Source: Opitutales bacterium (lineage in GTDB: Bacteria; Verrucomicrobiota; Verrucomicrobiia; Opitutales; Intestinicryptomonadaceae). From it: a stretch of DNA of 16,142 bases. Below, piece after piece: positions 14,164 through 16,142 of the stretch. The notes below the pieces were generated by a model. It was not told the origin of the DNA and searched no databases. It saw only the letters and a program-made list of their open reading frames with translations. Both the position numbers and the translations under genes were made by a program. The stretch spans positions 1 through 16,142 of the forward strand of contig JAFXRX010000073.1 of the NCBI GenBank assembly GCA_017526045.1. The letters are read 5' to 3'. The first letter of the stretch is position 1; each line of letters starts with the position of its first letter.

Positions 14164-15498
14164 TTAATATTGCAATTCGCGCCCGGGGTTAAGATCCATT
14201 TTTTGCTTGCCGGGTTCGAGGAGATTTGGGCTGCGGGTTTCGTTTGCGTAAAGCAATACGAGAATCAAGAGGCACTGCAATGGAGCATTTCCGCCCCAGC
14301 AGCCCGAAAACATCGAACATACAAAAACCTGCAAAAACAGAAGCGCGATTACCGAAAAATATTCCCTGTTTTTAAGGATTTTCACAACGTAAATCAGCGC
14401 GAATATGCAGATAATCGGCAGGATATTTCCCAATATCACGCCGTACATTACATAGGAGTCCACAAAAATATTGTGGGCGTAGCCGAAGAGGTCCAAGTGC
14501 GAGCCGAATATGGGATGGTGGGCGATTTGCTTGAAAAAGTCCTCTATGAGCCAGTCGCGTCCGCTGCTTTCGCCGTAGCGCATGGAGGCTTCAAGCCTCA
14601 ATGCGGTCATTGGAGAGACCATTCCGATTAGGTCTATAAGTTGAAACCTAAGCAGATAGACTGCGGAAGTTATGGCGCCGAACAGGCATACGTTGAAAAT
14701 GGAATTTTTTGCGGTAAATGCCATCCATACAACCGAAACTGCCATTATTGCCGCTATCGGGCTTCGGCTGCCGGACCTTAGCGCAATTAGCAATGCAATT
14801 GCCATTGTCGGCACGGTAAAAATCTTCCACAGAATATTTTTTGTGTAAAAATATTTAAACAGTGCTATAAAGAAAATCGAAACGCCGAATTGCCCGAAGG
14901 CGATGGTGTTGAGCATATTGCTTGCGCCTATTCTCGAATCCGCGTCGAGCCCCGCAATGGCGTTGCCGGTTTTAATTATGCCGAAAACCGACATCGAAAG
15001 CGCGAAAAATCCCAAAATCAAAATTATGTTGACCGCGAGAGGATAGTCGATTTGCCTCCACGTGCGGAAAATCGATATGACGGACAGTATTACGCCAATA
15101 ACAGCCGCCCAGTTTTGCAGGTAAAAATACGAAGAGTATTGATAGCGCCATGCGATGTCCAAAAGCAAGGGCGGAGGCAGTATTTGCAGCGCGAAAAACG
15201 CGCGCGCAAAATACATGACCGCCAAGATTATAAAAAGGATTATCGGCAGGGAATATTTTTTGTTTTTTGTTTTGCCTATCAAGATTGCGAGCATCGTCGT
15301 TCCCAGGCAAAGAGCTCTTATCGGCCATGTGAAAACCGAAGAGTCTTCGACAACGTCATACTTCAAAAAGCCCGATATGATGGATATTAGCATTTGGTAT
15401 CCCAACAAAATCAGCACGAGGTTGATTGTGCATACAAAAGTTCTGAAATTGAACTTCTTGCGCTCTGCAAATTCGTCAAAGGTAATGCTATTGTTCAC
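14164..15498 (-). CDS. wzy: O-antigen polymerase/ligase-like polytopic membrane protein (Wzy/WaaL type)
   Basis: 444 residues with about eleven hydrophobic segments and a soluble-looking loop at about 285-340. SGSRSP at 242-247 and GYAHNIFVDSYVMYG at 339-353 match the pattern of the Wzy_C / O-antigen ligase superfamily, where an Arg in the first segment and the His of the HN pair are functionally important. It would join repeat units or ligate finished glycan on the periplasmic face. Polymerase and ligase cannot be separated by sequence alone; the context of glycosyltransferases favours polymerase, so the wzy symbol is tentative. It starts with GTG at 15498, supported by a clear ribosome site. 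The gene downstream is 6 bases away and the DUF6625-like gene ends 75 bases upstream. Base composition is low-GC, including many A/T-rich codons. Confidence 0.8.
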   Translation of the reverse strand: MNNSITFDEFAERKKFNFRTFVCTINLVLILLGYQMLISIISGFLKYDVVEDSSVFTWPIRALCLGTTMLAILIGKTKNKKYSLPIILFIILAVMYFARAFFALQILPPPLLLDIAWRYQYSSYFYLQNWAAVIGVILSVISIFRTWRQIDYPLAVNIILILGFFALSMSVFGIIKTGNAIAGLDADSRIGASNMLNTIAFGQFGVSIFFIALFKYFYTKNILWKIFTVPTMAIALLIALRSGSRSPIAAIMAVSVVWMAFTAKNSIFNVCLFGAITSAVYLLRFQLIDLIGMVSPMTALRLEASMRYGESSGRDWLIEDFFKQIAHHPIFGSHLDLFGYAHNIFVDSYVMYGVILGNILPIICIFALIYVVKILKNREYFSVIALLFLQVFVCSMFSGCWGGNAPLQCLLILVLLYANETRSPNLLEPGKQKMDLNPGRELQY

Positions 15499-15506
15499 TG
15501 TTTTGT

Positions 15507-15511
15507 CTCCC
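15507..15511 (-). promoter_or_regulatory. Ribosome binding site of the Wzy-like gene
   Basis: On the minus strand GGGAG lies 8 bases before the GTG at 15498. It is the clearest Shine-Dalgarno match before any start in the window and decides the GTG start. The surrounding gap 15499-15573 is otherwise A/T-rich and shows no hairpin terminator. Confidence 0.6.
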
Positions 15512-15573
15512 GCAAAAAATTAGTCTTTTATTTTTTTATTAAACTTTGAAACGGTTAAAATATGCGCGGCTTG

Positions 15574-16142
15574 TTATTTTGCATTCTTAATTTGGTTTTT
15601 TAATGCGGAAAGCAGCTTTCGGGGCGTTATCTTCCTTCTGTGCTGGATTAAACATCTCAAATAATGCGAGAATGCGCTCTTTTTGCCGTGCTTTTTTATG
15701 TATGCAAAATCCAGCTCCGCATTGTTGTCTTCGACGATTTTATTGGGCATTATTACATATCTGCTCGAGTCTTCCAGCTTGCCGGCATTTATTTCCATCG
15801 GCCTTGAAAAAAAGTGAATGTACATAAACGGCTCGGATTTTACCGAGTCTTTGTCCAAATACAATCTCGTCAAGGCTCCGTTTTTAAGCGTAAATATTTG
15901 CCTTTTATTTTTGTAGTCTTCTTTCGGGTCGAGATGTTTTAAATAAAATCCGTACGAATATCTGTTCAAATGGGCAAATACGGTTTTTTTAAAGCTCTTA
16001 ATTCCCAATGCGTCGAAAATGCTGCTGATTATGGTTTCATCAAAGAAATAATTTTTATTGCTTGTAAAAATTTCGCGGTACGGCGGAATTCCGCTTATTG
16101 AAGTTTTATACAGGGCGTTTATTTCCCGCGTATTTTTATATA
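15574..16142 (-). CDS. DUF6625-like protein, probable glycosyltransferase-related (5' end beyond window)
   Basis: Reading the minus strand from the right edge, 188 codons stay open down to TAA at 15574-15576, so the N-terminus is missing. A TTG at 16008 would give a 144-residue protein, but the frame stays open above it and looks conserved, so it is treated as internal. The visible part starts YKNTREINALYKTS, then YREIFTSNKNYFFDE, then a Lys/Tyr-rich region with YIHFFSRPMEI and a basic C-terminus. From memory the KNT-EIN and YREIF-S-KNY-FDE segments match the C-terminal half of the DUF6625 family, found in bacterial polysaccharide loci and thought to resemble GT-A glycosyltransferases. The N-terminal part that would carry a DXD motif lies outside the window. 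It leads the minus-strand run of Wzy-like and GT4 genes. Confidence 0.6.
   Translation of the reverse strand, partial: YKNTREINALYKTSISGIPPYREIFTSNKNYFFDETIISSIFDALGIKSFKKTVFAHLNRYSYGFYLKHLDPKEDYKNKRQIFTLKNGALTRLYLDKDSVKSEPFMYIHFFSRPMEINAGKLEDSSRYVIMPNKIVEDNNAELDFAYIKKHGKKSAFSHYLRCLIQHRRKITPRKLLSALKNQIKNAK

Noticed and set aside
1..16142. CRISPR arrays, tRNA or rRNA genes, insertion sequences, phage or defence genes
   Set aside because: No regular direct-repeat array, transposase or integrase motif, or structural RNA was seen; nearly all sequence is accounted for by the listed genes.

Overview
The window is part of a bacterial cell-surface polysaccharide locus. It covers about 16.1 kb, is densely coded, and both ends fall inside genes. 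The organism cannot be fixed from this sequence. A secreted multi-domain esterase, a full de novo GDP-L-fucose branch, Wzy-like and FlaA1/CapD-like membrane proteins, and starts that mostly lack a clear Shine-Dalgarno box suggest a Gram-negative glycan-degrading bacterium. Verrucomicrobiota/PVC or Bacteroidota-like is a low-confidence guess. No rRNA, tRNA, insertion sequence, CRISPR array or phage gene was seen.

Left flank (1-3467): a large exported esterase on the minus strand runs off the left edge. It reads as SGNH hydrolase, then alpha/beta hydrolase, then a second SGNH hydrolase in one chain. It diverges from a TerC-superfamily (DUF475) membrane protein on the plus strand. The two share a 167-base intergenic region that holds an imperfect palindrome.

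Polysaccharide region (3518 to right edge), in four transcription blocks. (a) Plus: a DegT/DnrJ-type sugar aminotransferase (3518-4693). (b) Minus: gmd, fcl, a glycosyltransferase and a FlaA1/CapD-type membrane 4,6-dehydratase (9759 down to 4703). gmd and fcl turn GDP-mannose into GDP-L-fucose. The glycosyltransferase overlaps fcl by one base. (c) Plus: a galactokinase-superfamily kinase with a galacturonokinase-like signature, a sugar-1-phosphate nucleotidyltransferase overlapping it by four bases, and a GT4 glycosyltransferase (9879-12920). This looks like salvage activation of a free sugar into an NDP-sugar, followed by transfer. (d) Minus: the end of a DUF6625-like protein, a Wzy/O-antigen-ligase-like polytopic protein, and a second GT4 glycosyltransferase (right edge down to 12928).

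Together the genes make at least two, probably three, activated sugars: GDP-L-fucose, an NDP-sugar from the kinase/nucleotidyltransferase pair, and a possible 4-amino-4,6-dideoxy sugar from the dehydratase and aminotransferase. Three glycosyltransferases and a polymerase or ligase could then assemble them. Makers of GDP-mannose, the flippase and the initiating sugar-phosphate transferase are not in the window. Block (d) is visibly AT-richer than the rest, which fits the usual modular exchange of strain-specific polysaccharide genes. The most unusual items are the triple-domain esterase and the kinase/nucleotidyltransferase pair beside the GDP-fucose genes. Neither is proof of a new system.
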